From Dimargaris cristalligena (Eukaryota; Kickxellomycota; Dimargaritomycetes; Dimargaritales; Dimargaritaceae), in the NCBI GenBank assembly GCA_027576995.1, contig JANBQC010000004.1:62001-126000 (forward strand): a stretch of 64,000 nucleotides of DNA, read 5' to 3'. Shown here piece by piece: positions 22,146 through 33,757 of the stretch. The first letter of the stretch is position 1, and the number at the start of each line of letters is the position of its first letter. The notes beneath the pieces are model-generated. The model made no database searches. It had not been told where the DNA came from and saw nothing but the letters and a program-made list of their open reading frames with translations. The translations under genes and the position numbers were made by a program.

Positions 22146-23282
22146 TTTTCTTCGGAAAGTGTTGGGTTGTGGATATAATTTTGGAGTCAAGAGGGCAGTG
22201 ATACAAATAGCTAATTAGAGTTTCATTTAACCGCAGGTGAAAGTTTCGGAAATGTAACCTGTCCCATCCCCGTATTATAATTTTCTGTGAAGGGGGGGAG
22301 GGGGTCTTTTCCTGTTAGGTTTGTACGCCATACCTCCGTGCCATATCGACCAAACATTCCTTATTCATCCACCATGTTACATCATTGTATTGGACTACCT
22401 AGGGGTGGTTTTCTTGATTATGGTTGCCCTTGGGCGCCTTTCATGAGTTTGAAACATTACTTTAGTCTAGTCTAGTCATATTTCTATTGATATTTACAGC
22501 ATATTTTTGGGACCCGAGTTCCTTATTAGTAAAAGGACAGTGTACAAAACAAAAAGTAGTGATATAGGTATAGTTTTATCAAATTTCCGAGTCAGTTGAA
22601 TTTAACCTACGTCAATCGGTTTGGCGGCCAAAACGGTGATGAGAGGAAGTGGCACTTGCATATGCAATTGGGTAGCCGATACCCGAGTGCTAGGAATGCA
22701 CTGTAATTAGATATTAATGGCCATTTTGGGAGCGGGTTGGGCCAGGGAGTCAGATTCTACCATTAATTTGTGACACGGAGTATGGATAGAGCTAGATGGC
22801 CTGTAAATATATAAGCCTATGTAACACAGTTAGATGTTGTTGGTTTTGCAGGTTATACGTCATTTTGGGCAATCGACTCCAATGGATGGTTGGGAATGTA
22901 GGCGCTTAAGGAAAAAATAGCGATTGCAGTCTTATACTGCCCATCTTTAAGTACTAATATCAGCTGATAATCGACCATATTATTCACAGCTAATCTAGCT
23001 TGGAAATCCTTACATGCAATGTATTTCAAATGGACACTGTAAAAAAAAACCTCAGGAATACCCACCCCCCACACTTTGAAACTGTAGGATGGGAATGGGA
23101 TAGCTAGTATACGATGTCAGATCCAAGCATAAATAAGCATGACATGCCTCGCTCGCGAAACTAACTGCCGGTCGGAATATTTATAATTAACCACCAAATA
23201 GTCGATAGTCCGCACATCTAATTTCCCTGGCCATCATTTCCCCCCTTACCCCCTACCGATTGTCATATGTAGTTTAATTACC
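22146..23282. other. Intergenic, no gene recognised
   Basis: AT-rich DNA between the RRM gene and the pseudogene. No motif beyond short homopolymers was seen. Confidence 0.6.
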
Positions 23283-24116
23283 ATGCGGGCCAATGTCGTT
23301 ATTTTCACCCACTCTCAATGGGGCTTGAGTCCCGAAACCAAACTCTTCGAGGTATACGAAATTCCGTGCGTCGATTTCTGAACCACGGACAATACGGGTG
23401 ACACGGTTGCGTTAGCCGACCAGGTCCGTGGGTTGGACCCCCGACTATATTACCGCACCTTCTTTATAATTTTCGACCATTCCGAGCACTGTCGTTTCGT
23501 CAGCGTCCGGTGGGACACTGACCCCCACCGACCCACTCCGCTGCCACCGATGGTCGCCGCGGCCTTGGATATCACTACCCCATCCCACCACCCTTCCCTG
23601 CCCTTTATGGGTGTGGCCACGGCCGATACCCCGTCGTCCTTTACTAATGAGCTTTGGTGCATCTATACCCATCACCGCTCTATGATCCGCAGGACCGGTA
23701 CTACCCTGACCGCCCCTTTCATTTCTTATTTTTCCGGACTGCCCCGGACCACTGCTTGCGCACAATCCCCGCTATCATCAATCATCTCGACAGCGGTCGC
23801 GTGCCCAACCAGCTGGGCCGGGTCATGTATGTCACGGGTACGTTGGAACTGGATAAGTTGATTCACATTTTGGAATCGAATTCTTAGTCCTCTCATGAGT
23901 TTTTTTTTCGTCACGAATCCTGATAATGGCGATGGTTTGGGTACCTTTTACTACGCCACGTGTGCTAATGATGAGACTGGGGAACGAAAGGTGTACTTTC
24001 CCTTACGCACCACGTACAAGGCATTAGTCTGTATGCTGCCGATGATCGAAATGGGTGAACTTGACTTTAGTCAAGTCCCCGAGGACTTGGGCGAAGATGG
24101 TATCTACAATGAGTAG
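23283..24116 (+). pseudogene. Decayed paralogue of the unknown protein at 25366-26256
   Basis: Aligned by eye with the intact copy 2 kb downstream, this stretch keeps the same order of blocks: an opening VIF strand, SPETKLFEVYE, YYRTFFIIFDH, HFLFFRTAPDHCLR, VMYVTGTLELD and a closing Thr/Tyr region. It is broken in four places. Codon 33 is TGA where the intact gene has CGA. About 49 nt are missing near 23670-23680, which changes frame. A TAG replaces TAC near 23885. A nine-T run near 23899-23907 shifts frame again. No combination of single start and stop gives a full product. The ATG at 23283 lines up with the intact gene's start. Residual similarity is high enough to suggest a fairly recent loss. 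Confidence 0.85.
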
Positions 24117-25365
24117 AGGTGACCTTGTTCGTTTAACTGCTGTTCAGTTCACTCAGTCCAATAGTACGCAAACAAACTCACCATTACATCCACCTGGAAG
24201 TGTAGTAATATTCACTATAGTCGGGAGGCCAGAGGGTACCGCTTGTTGTGGGCCACGTAGTATTAATAAGAAATCATAACGAGGTTACAAAGGAAAGGCG
24301 CAAAAATATATCACAGACTGAAACTGGTGCATTATTGTTTGGCAATACTTTGTAGAGAAGCTAATTCGAATTGAGGCTCTGGTTTCTGTCGAATTATTTG
24401 GTATGAGGGAAGTTCAGCACAGCTGTATAAGATTCGGATTATGCAGTAAATGGTAAAGTATTGGCCATTTATATTAACCCACTGAAATTACTGAAGCCAA
24501 ACAGACCTATCGTTGATGATGGACCGGAGCCTGTCCCAAATGTTGCCGCACCAAGGACTATCATGAGTGATTTTCCAATGATAAAATTGGACAGTCTATA
24601 TTGGTGAAAACTGCTACCAAGTGGTGTAGTTAACCACCGCGACATATATATCATGCCGCGTGCCTAGTACTTGTGAATGCGCCTGTGCGCATTTTATTAG
24701 TTTAGCCAGGCTTAGCAGAAGTATGACTACATGTATAGCTTGCTGAACTCCATTGTGTATTATCCGCTATACTATTTTATTTGCCCAAATGCACAATTTA
24801 ACTAAATTGACATTATAAATCCAAACCTATAGGTGTGGCAAGGTAATAACGCATAATTATTGGGAATAATGACCGGATATCAGCTGACAATTTAATAAAA
24901 TTCGCATTTGTTTAATTGTGCTACTGTACGTCCATGAACTTCCCCAGTTATGATCATTTGGTGCCTTTTCTACTACATGATGTCCAGGATTAGATAGTGC
25001 TACAATCTGCCCCATTGTTATTTTATTAATAACTAGTAGAGGTAGTTAAGGTTTAGGAGGAGATGCTAACACCGTCTATATAAATTCTTCGCATTGGTTG
25101 GCCGGTGGGGATGATCGCCTGATGCCTTTACGGTGCCTGTATAGTATATACCCGTAACCTCACTCTATTGGCTGATATATATTTGCAGCGAGAAAAAATA
25201 GGGGATAGGAGGTACTGTACACACATAGGCCGTTGGGCAACGTCGTATTTACTGTGGTGCCCAATAGGGGATATATGTGGGCAGCTGCGGCCACCGCCCT
25301 ACCTAACAGATGCTTCTTCTATTTTATTTGATTACATTAATTATTCCAAAGTATCTCCCCTTACA
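24117..25365. other. Spacer between pseudogene and intact paralogue
   Basis: AT-rich, with no gene recognised. A sequence resembling one MITE end begins at 24404. Confidence 0.55.
24404..24440 (+). mobile_element. Possible MITE end fragment
   Basis: Preceded by TA, it reads TGAGGGAAGTTC and then contains AGCTGTATAAG, resembling the left terminal repeat of the 138-bp MITE. The next dozen bases (gattcggattatg) only vaguely match and no right end was found, so it may be a truncated relic or chance. Confidence 0.35.
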
Positions 25366-26256
25366 ATGCCGACGAAGACCGTTATTTTTGTTAACCCCGT
25401 TGTGGGGTTCAGCCCCGAATCCAAACTTTTCAATAAGTATGAGGCGCCGTACGTCGATTTCCGAACTACCGACGATACAAGTGACCGGGCCGCTTTGACC
25501 GACGTGGTCCTTGACCTAGACCCACAGCAGTACCACCGCTCGTTCTTTATTATTTTTGACCACCCCGAGTACTGCCGTACCATCGGCGTCCAGTCGCCAT
25601 CGGACCCTAAGCCTATGCCCTTGCCAAGTACTGCCGAGTGGGCCAGTTCGGCAGCCATGCAGCCGATATTGCAAAGCTATGCCAGTCAGTTTATGATTGA
25701 TGACCACAGTGAACTCCCGTCTTTCGAGGGGGAGCTTTGGTGTAAGTACGGGTCACGGACGGGCATTAAGAGCGTTCACAGTAATTATCCCCTACGACTC
25801 ACTACCCTTCTGTGGGATCCGCAGTACCGCTTTTTCTGCGAACGTCCGCACCATTTTCTGTTCTTTCGTTCGACGCCTGCGCACTGCCTACGCAACATTC
25901 CGGGATTTGTCACTAATGTCATGGATAATAACCTGGGGCAGCAACTCCGGTCGATTATGTACGTGACGGGTACTTTTGAGCTGGATGCCATGTGCCGCAT
26001 TTTTGAATCGTATCCGTACTCCCTTCACGAGTTTTTTGTTATGCACCCGGGTAATGACGACCATGGGACCTTTTATTTTCAATCGTACGATGATGAAGAG
26101 GCGGTGGACGGGACACGCCGGTATGCCTCAATGAACGTTACCTACCGCGGATTGGCGGCTATTTTACCGGCGGTGGAGGTGTCTCGTATGGATATTGCTT
26201 CCTATGGTGATGTGGATTGTGGCGATTTTGTTCATGATTTCGATCCACTTTGGTAG
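25366..26256 (+). CDS. Intact member of an unknown protein family, 296 residues
   Basis: I do not recognise this protein. The frame is open further upstream to 25168, but the ATG at 25366 aligns exactly with the start of the decayed paralogue at 23283, so I use it. There is no signal peptide or membrane segment. It is rich in aromatic residues and His, with motifs RSFFIIFDHPEYC (about 60), ELWCKYG (about 123), DPQYRFFCERPHHFLFFRS (about 148-166) and IMYVTGTFELDAM (about 197). The C-terminus is acidic (about residue 275 on) and ends DFDPLW. The alternating hydrophobic and charged pattern suggests a compact alpha/beta fold. A soluble lineage-specific family, possibly with more copies elsewhere in the genome, is the safest reading. 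An AT-rich TTTATA stretch lies 70 bases after the stop. Confidence 0.75.
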   Translation: MPTKTVIFVNPVVGFSPESKLFNKYEAPYVDFRTTDDTSDRAALTDVVLDLDPQQYHRSFFIIFDHPEYCRTIGVQSPSDPKPMPLPSTAEWASSAAMQPILQSYASQFMIDDHSELPSFEGELWCKYGSRTGIKSVHSNYPLRLTTLLWDPQYRFFCERPHHFLFFRSTPAHCLRNIPGFVTNVMDNNLGQQLRSIMYVTGTFELDAMCRIFESYPYSLHEFFVMHPGNDDHGTFYFQSYDDEEAVDGTRRYASMNVTYRGLAAILPAVEVSRMDIASYGDVDCGDFVHDFDPLW

Positions 26257-27822
26257 CGATGGGGTTTTGACGAAGTTTAATTAATTCTGGGACAAGTCTT
26301 AAGTAGGGGTTAGGTATTGGCTAGGGTTTTGTCTTTTATAAATTTATATTTATATTGAATAAACCACTCAAGCGCCTCTAATATAGCGCGAGCAACATGG
26401 AATGCAGGGTAGAGTTGGTCTGGAATCGACCTAATTTGGCTGGCCGATGGATATAACATCTCTGAGTGCATATTTCTGGCAATCTACCAGATACCGAAGC
26501 ACCTTATATTGACTGGATTGGCACGTGAAACTAGAATAACACAATGTTGGATAGGAGCCATTATTGGCTTCTTCAGGTCTAAATAATGCGATGCACCTTT
26601 GGACGAGGGTGCAATATTGACCTTAAGCAATGGTTCCCCCAGTCATTTTGCGCTTTTCTAGGTGGTAGTGAGTTTTGCAGGGGTTTTTTAAATAAGAAAA
26701 TAAAGGGCCCCGTTGCTGTACGAATTGGGAGTAGATTGACACGCCCTCCTCCACTCGTTACTCTTTCCCTTATCCACGATATATAGTCATCCTTCAGTTA
26801 TCACAAGGTACCTGTTTCACAGCACCGTGAGCACGATCAGAGCATTATTTTTTCACACTGTCACCTGGCTAGAGGTATTGCGTTGTGCTTACGCCTTTGG
26901 GCGGTAGTTACTCATGCATTTTTTGCTTGCATGTAATTTACCGCGTAAGCCTCGACCATGTCACATTACACCTATTAAAAAAACCCCCTTGCACCCAATT
27001 CCTTTCACCATTCGACTTGGCGGTTGATTTGGCCATTAATTCATTGTCTTAACCAACCTGTGCCAATGGCATTTGGCCCTGGTTGATTCTTTCGCAAAGT
27101 TGGAAGGATATTCGTGGCGATGATTGGAGGGATTTACAGCCATTGGGTCGAATGATGGGCCCCTGTGTGCATGTTTTATTCATCTCTACTGGGGACTAAC
27201 GAACAATAGCGATGAAGTTCAACAACACACCAGTGTAAATAAGAAAGGAGTTAAGATTGCGGGCTAATAATCAACGATCACTATATCCATTTCCCCCCTA
27301 CGATAGCTCTAATTTAACGGAATAGTCCTTTTATGGTGAGATGCAGCCTTGCCCGCTGATATATATATAGGGAGATATACCACGTTCGATATTACCCTCG
27401 AACTCTCTTCTTTAACAATACGGCCCAGCGTGCTTGCAGGTTTATTCGAGACATTTATATATCATACTACCGAGTCTTCAACCTGGCTGCAGCGCTCTTT
27501 GTTACACGCGACGATAGTGTCCTTCCTTCCGGTTCTCTCCTAACCGCATGCATATATTGATTGGCACCCTCTCCTCCCTAGAGCACCCCCCCCCCCATTT
27601 TACTTATAACCCGCAGGTTCCTTCATTTCCCTTCGACCGCCTTTTTCCTGTACCTGAATAGCCCCCCTCACGCCTGTGGTTAGAGGCACGCTGACTTTCA
27701 CCACCATTGCTTTGTCTCTTAACCCCCACTCTCCGTCTTTATATATATATTATTAACCACCTTGGATTCTGCCTCGGGGAATTGCATTCCAATCAGCCCA
27801 GGCCATTTGCCCATTGCCACCC
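26257..27822. other. Intergenic, no gene recognised
   Basis: AT-rich TTTATATTTATATTG directly after the previous gene could serve 3'-end formation. Pyrimidine-rich sequence at 27550-27720 precedes the acyltransferase, with a short TA run at 27742-27752. Confidence 0.6.
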
Positions 27823-29163
27823 ATGAGCCAAGACCTCAAACCAGCTGTTATTCCCCCCACCGACTCGGGCCGCGCCTCTTTTGCTGAGGAGGAGACCCTT
27901 TCCCCTGCCCAGCTGCACCAACTCACTAGCGAAAAGGCCGATTCCCCGACCATTGCCCCCTATTCACTCCCATGGGTCCTTCGCGCCGTGGTCCTCGGCC
28001 TGTTTCTGGCCCTTAACGCGGTACTTATTAATATTTCCCAGTTTGTCGCCTACTCCTTACGACCCCTGGACTCCCTTCTATTTCGCCGTTGGTGCCAGCA
28101 CACCGAGCGTTATTTCACCCTAGTACTGATTCACTTGACCCAATGGCTCGCCCCGACCACTTTGGTCCTCACCCATGACACCAGCATCCCCGCAACGGGT
28201 CCCGATGCGCTGGTCGCCTCCGCTAACGCAACTGCATCGCCTACTGCGGCGGACCAGCGGCCGTGCGCTGTACTCGATGGCACCGTGGCCCGTTTGAACT
28301 TAGCCCCCCGGGCCATTGTTATAGCCAACCACCAAGTATACATGGATTGGATCTACCTGTGGTTCGTCGCGTACTACGCTGGCTGCCACGGCTATGTCAA
28401 AATCATCCTCAAGGACTCCCTAAGGAGCATCCCCATTTTCGGCTGGGGCATGCAATTCTTCCGGTTTATCTTTCTCCGCCGCAATTGGGAGGCCGACCGG
28501 CGGTCGTTTACGGAACAAATCCGGGAAACGGCACAGGATGCACTACCCTACTGGCTCACATTATTCCCTGAGGGAACCACCATTTCACAAAAGGCCCTCA
28601 ACAAGTCCAGTGCCTTTGGAATTGCACAGGGTTACGCGGCTACCCAGCACGTTTTATTGCCCCGCTCCACCGGCCTGTTCCATGTTTGCCAGGGCTTACG
28701 CGAGTCGTCGGACTATTTGTACGATATCACTATGGGTTGCGAAGGCCTCCGGGCTGACCAAGTGCCCCAGGAAACGTACACGATTCCCCGCATGTTTTTG
28801 GAGCGTTTCTACCCCCGCCTAATCCACATTCATGTCCGCCGGGTACCCATGGGCGACGTACCCACTGAGTCCGAAGCTTTTGCCCAATGGCTCCAACAGC
28901 GGTGGTACGAAAAGGACCGCCTTATGGCCTACTTCTATCGATGCGGGCATTTCCCACATCTAACGGCCCTTGCTGATCTGCCACCGCCCCTTTCTGGTGC
29001 TAATACCGACCGACCCAAAGGCATGGTTGCGGCCGCAGAGCCCTGCGTGACTATATCAGTTAAAGCTCGGTCGTGGTGGGAACTGGGTCAGCTGTGGGTC
29101 ATGCTGGTGGTTTTGATTTATGCCTTAAGGGTCGGAATCGGCGCCCTTTCCGGCCTGTGCTAA
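27823..29163 (+). CDS. Lysophospholipid/lysophosphatidate acyltransferase (LPLAT family, AGPAT/CST26/LCLAT1-like)
   Basis: Transfers an acyl chain from acyl-CoA to a lysophospholipid in the endomembrane system. The protein has 446 residues. Catalytic motif I is NHQVYMDW at about 169-176, fitting NHx4D. The conserved FPEGTT motif III is at about 248-253. Between them lie LKDSLRSIPIFGWGMQFFRFIFLRR, shortened here to its hallmark GWGMQF, and NWEADR. A strong hydrophobic segment at about 50-80 and another at about 418-440 are likely membrane anchors. This arrangement matches the AGPAT5/LCLAT1 and yeast Cst26 branch, which remodel phosphatidylinositol or cardiolipin; the substrate cannot be told from sequence alone. 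The ATG at 27823 is the first in frame. No intron is evident. A (TA)n tract starts two bases after the stop. Confidence 0.88.
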   Translation: MSQDLKPAVIPPTDSGRASFAEEETLSPAQLHQLTSEKADSPTIAPYSLPWVLRAVVLGLFLALNAVLINISQFVAYSLRPLDSLLFRRWCQHTERYFTLVLIHLTQWLAPTTLVLTHDTSIPATGPDALVASANATASPTAADQRPCAVLDGTVARLNLAPRAIVIANHQVYMDWIYLWFVAYYAGCHGYVKIILKDSLRSIPIFGWGMQFFRFIFLRRNWEADRRSFTEQIRETAQDALPYWLTLFPEGTTISQKALNKSSAFGIAQGYAATQHVLLPRSTGLFHVCQGLRESSDYLYDITMGCEGLRADQVPQETYTIPRMFLERFYPRLIHIHVRRVPMGDVPTESEAFAQWLQQRWYEKDRLMAYFYRCGHFPHLTALADLPPPLSGANTDRPKGMVAAAEPCVTISVKARSWWELGQLWVMLVVLIYALRVGIGALSGLC

Positions 29164-29164
29164 C

Positions 29165-29181
29165 TTATATATATATATATT
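29165..29181. repeat. (TA)n tract at the 3' end of the acyltransferase gene
   Basis: Begins immediately after the TAA. UAUAUA is the yeast polyadenylation efficiency element, so this could promote 3'-end processing. Confidence 0.85.
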
Positions 29182-31126
29182 TCTTTGAATACTCTATCTT
29201 TACAGCTTCAAAAATATTTACATCCACTCCCATCGCTATTCTCTATACCCGCGCCTGTACATGCCACTCCTCCTTCCTTTCGCAGATTTTATATTGTATT
29301 CCCCGGGAAGTCTTTTTTTTTTTAATTTGGCCGCACTGCCGTTGAGTGGCGACCCATTGATTAAATATACCCGCTCTATATTACAACGAACTGGGTGGTT
29401 GAGACCCTGCTGTGGGTGGGATACACTGCTCTCTGATACCATGCGATACGCTTAGTGGAGAGGGACGGAATGACAGCCAAGTCCCCCACCCGCCAAAACA
29501 TCATTATATTAGCCATTCCGAGCATAGCTTGGCGATAATGTTTGCCAGTGCCCCTATCTCAAAGGGCCTGTACTTTGCACTTAATTCCGATGGGTTTGAG
29601 GGCAGAAGAATGGCGATCACAGTAGCCTGGATTTTTACTTTTGTTCACCCATTTAAATATACTGAAGAAATCGGATGCAGACCTACCCCATCTTTAAAGT
29701 GTCGATGAAAAATGCAGTGATAATTCCAGTGACGTTATTGTGGTGCTCATCCGGTTGGTTCCAACAGTATACTATAGATTATTTATCCGTGATTAGGTGG
29801 CCTCAGCCAATTCCTAGACATGGCCAATCGCTGGACTGTTGGGTACCAATGGATGTAGAGTGCGACGCTTAAGGCTCTACTAACAAACCCACAATAAGAA
29901 CCGACCAGAAAGCCAGTTACGGACCGGAAATACGAACACTGTGTATATCAGGCCATATTAATAAATCCCTTCTACACATCACTGTTTAACAACGTATACT
30001 TGGATTATTTGTTTTCGGGATATCGAGAGGGCAGAGAAAAAAATGGGGATAAATTATTTACAGCTGTTTTCGGGTGGCATGGGTTTTCATTTCCGATTAT
30101 CACCTGCTTAGTTAGCCTACACACCCTGTGCTGGTTATTATTATTTGATATAGATAACACAGTGGATAAAGAAGGCCAGGCGTGTAAAAGGTTCAGCGTA
30201 TGTTACATGTGGCTTGGGATATTTTATTAAGTCCCGACTACATCAGAGCCAAGGTTCATTTTTACCTTTCCTTCTCCACTATCTATATCGAATGATGTAC
30301 AAATGGGGAGAGGATACTAAGATAAGGCTTTTAATCTATTCCTTTTTTTTGGGTCACGCTGGCATGGTGTGAAAGAGGAGCTACGTCTTACTCCTTCTTT
30401 CCTATCACACGCCCTGGCCTAGCGAAGCATCGAATCAAAAACGCGCGTGTGGGTGGGGTGTATCTTTGGAGCCCTTTGGCTCACCCGTGATAACTGAGCC
30501 TGGTTTTAGATTGAGTGATACATCACCCCTCTGGGCGTACACATCCTCTACTACCTCTCGGTCGGCTGTATAGCACGATATGCCGCCTAGCCTTCCTATG
30601 TAGTATTATAGTATGTCGCCCATTCCAAAAGATACTAAAGGGGAGAGGGGAGGGCGGATACACACTAGTGCCCAAAACTCCCTTCTCTGCCCTGCCCTGG
30701 TACATAATATAGCCAGCAGCAGCCTTCTCCGAATGTATGGGTGATGTGGGCTGGTTAGCGATGCAGGCGTACGATTGGCCAGCGGGGATATTGGGGCAAC
30801 AAGTAACTTACTAAATGCGTAGAATGGGGAAGGGGCTATTCTACTCTATAATCTAACCCCCGCGTCTCAGGTATACGACGCATACACGCATATACCCCAC
30901 CACCAACCAACTGATACTACTTACCATCAGCCACGGTGAGACACACCACACCGTATGGAACATATATATATTGAGGACTGCCCCAACCCCCCGCCACGCT
31001 TGATAGTTCGTCTTCTTCTTTGCCCACCCAACTTACATTCTCGTCTAGTTGATTCTACTGAACTGCTCCCCGATCCCTTTCGATCTCATTGTACATACCC
31101 ACCCCCCTGAATACCCCTCTATCGCC
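29182..31126. other. Intergenic upstream of citrate synthase
   Basis: Nearly 2 kb without a supported gene. The last 120 bases are pyrimidine-rich on the plus strand. A short TA run lies at 30961-30970. Confidence 0.6.
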
Positions 31127-32805
31127 ATGGCTTCTCTTCGCACCCTGCGGGCCTTTAACCTGGTCAGCGCCCTTCCCCGCGCCCACCAGCGCTCTCTGGT
31201 CTCCTCCTTTGTGGCTGCCAAGCGCTTCAAGTCCACCACACAGGTAAGTTTATCAGCCCAGCTTTTGTCTGGTCCGAGAGTCCTTAGACATTACCCGACA
31301 TACAGGGCAGTTTCCCTAAGGTAAAAGCGGGCCGCTCCGTTTTGAACCCCCCGAGCTCCCTCTCACCCCCGCTTCACGTAACGTGACTAAGAGAGCACCC
31401 ATGGGATGGATCCGCCTCCCGACCACCCCCATTGTCTCACTCTAATCGTCCACTCCGAACCACTCCCTTCCTATCCTAATATCCCTCAACTCCACAGGGC
31501 CTCAAAGAGCGCCTGAGCGAACTGATCCCCGCCAAGCAGGAGGAAGTTAAGGCCGTTAAGAAGGCCCATGGTTCCAAGCCCCTCGGCGAGGTGACCGTCG
31601 ACATGGCCTACGGTGGCATGCGCGGTATCAAGGGTATGATCTGGGAGGGCTCCGTCCTGGATGCCGAGGAAGGTATCCGTTTCCGCGGCCTGACCATCCC
31701 CGAGTGCCAGAAGGTGCTGCCTGCCGCCGAAGGTGGTGACGAGCCCCTGCCCGAAAGTCTGTTCTGGCTGTTGGTGACCGGTGAGGTGCCTTCCCCCGAG
31801 CAGGTGAAGCTGCTGTCCGCCGAATGGGCCGCCCGCTCCGCCATCCCCTCCTTCGTGGAGGAGCTGATTGACCGGTGCCCCAGCACTCTGCACCCCATGT
31901 CCCAGTTCTCCCTGGCTGTGACTGCCCTCCAACACGAGAGCCAGTTCGCCAAGGCCTACCAACAGGGCATCCACAAGTCCAAGTACTGGGAATACACCTA
32001 CGAGGACTCCATGGATCTGATCGCCAAGCTGCCCAACATCGCTGGTCGTATCTACCGCAACGTGTACAAGGATGGCAAGCTGCCCGCCATCAACCCTAAC
32101 CTCGACTACGGTGCCAACCTCGCCAACCTTCTAGGCTTTGGTGATAAGAAGCAGTTCGTTGAACTCATGCGTCTGTACCTGACCATCCACTCCGACCACG
32201 AGGGCGGTAACGTCAGCGCCCACGCCACTCACTTGGTGGGTTCCGCCCTGTCCGATCCTTACCTGTCCTTCGCCGCTGGTTTGAACGGTCTGGCCGGTCC
32301 CCTGCACGGTCTGGCTAACCAGGAAGTTCTCCGCTGGACCATGAAGATGCGCGATGAGCTCGGTTCCGCCGAGGTGTCCGATGAGACCATCAAGGAATAC
32401 GTCTGGAAGACCCTCCGCTCCGGCCAGGTCGTGCCCGGCTACGGCCACGCCGTTCTCCGCAAGACCGATCCCCGGTACACTTGCCAGCGCGAGTTCGCCC
32501 TCAAGCACCTGCCCACCGACCCCATGTTCAAGCTGGTCAGCCAGCTGTACAACATCGTGCCCGGTGTCCTGACCGAGCAGGGCAAGACCAAGAACCCCTG
32601 GCCCAACGTGGACGCCCACAGCGGTGTGCTCCTCCAGCACTACGGTCTGGTCGAACAGGACTACTACACCGTCCTCTTCGGTGTGTCCCGCAGTCTGGGT
32701 GTCCTCTCCCAGCTCATCTGGGACCGCGCCCTGGGCATGCCCCTGGAACGCCCCAAGAGTCTGAGTACTCAGATTGTTAAGAAGATGTTCGAGGGCAAGA
32801 ACTAG
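31127..32805 (+). CDS. CIT1: Mitochondrial citrate synthase (two exons)
   Basis: Condenses oxaloacetate with acetyl-CoA at TCA cycle entry, in the mitochondrial matrix. Exons are 31127-31243 and 31498-32805, with a 254-nt intron bounded by GTAAGT and CCACAG; the product has 474 residues, close to the yeast enzyme. Residues 1-38 form a typical matrix presequence: rich in Arg and Ser, no acidic residue. The catalytic triad is visible as His in [11 protein letters not shown] (about 308), His in [14 protein letters not shown] (about 355) and Asp in [10 protein letters not shown] (about 410). Codon use is strongly biased to C/G third positions, as for a highly expressed gene. Peroxisomal isoforms end in SKL; this ends in EGKN, supporting the mitochondrial form. 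Confidence 0.97.
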
Positions 32806-33757
32806 ATTCTGTTTGATTTCTCACCTTCCCATCCTTTTATCATCACTGTGTTTGCAACGGCCTCTTCTTCTACAATCCCTTTATATTACTCCCTCTCCTC
32901 TTAAAATCACCCGTTTCCTTTTGTGCAGTGCGTGATCGTTCAATCCCAGAACGATCCTTATAGTTTATGTGTTGTGTTTATTTCTGATGATTATGATGAT
33001 GGATATGTTGAGATTTGAGTTTGCTGTGTCGGAGGTATTTATTCCTAATAATGATGATACTGTTGGCACATTCTGTGCTGGCAACTCTATACTGCATCCC
33101 TTCTTCCAAAAAGGCATTCCCGAATATGTTGACTGTGTGCACTGCCATCGTTCTCATAAGGATGAACCCACTTTCACCTCCCCCCCCCAATTCCATAGTA
33201 ACCCACTATTTAATTCACAATTGATTACCCCATTTCCATATTTAATTGAGAGATCCAAATGATAATTTTTGCGCATGGAGGAAGTCAGTGGGCTTTGGCA
33301 TTTTTAAGTCGAATGGGATCCCTTCGTTAAAAATGGCACCCGGCTGGTGCGTTAACCTTGGAGCCAAGTTCGGGTTTGCTAGCCCAGGGAGTCTGTGGAA
33401 TGGTGTGACCCATTCTGGTATTAAGGATAGGATAGCTTGGGCGTTCAGAGAGAATGGTTTTAGCGGGCTATTATAAACTATCTGCACGGATACTGACACT
33501 TAAACACTGGGACTTGCTTTACAGTTGCATTCCCATATTTATTTATAAAGCCAGTGCCTTTAAAACATTGTTAAATGCCATCAGAAAGGACAATGGTAGT
33601 ATATTAGCTTTAAGCTGAAAATATAATAAAGACGATACCTTAGCGCGACCAAATCTCTACAAAGTAACTTCAGCATCCCAAAGCCCCACTTCTAATTGTG
33701 TGTATAGGGTATGGCACACACTCTATAAATTACATGCTATAGCAAAGAAGTCCATTG
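32806..33757. other. Intergenic, convergent 3' flanks
   Basis: Lies between citrate synthase and the oppositely oriented F-box gene. A pair of overlapping frames on both strands near 33242-33499 is unsupported. AT-rich ATAATAAA near 33624 may be a polyadenylation signal for the citrate synthase side or unrelated. Confidence 0.55.

Noticed and set aside
33242..33499. Overlapping open frames on both strands, considered as a transposon relic
   Set aside because: No transposase motif, terminal repeat or similarity to another part of the window was found.
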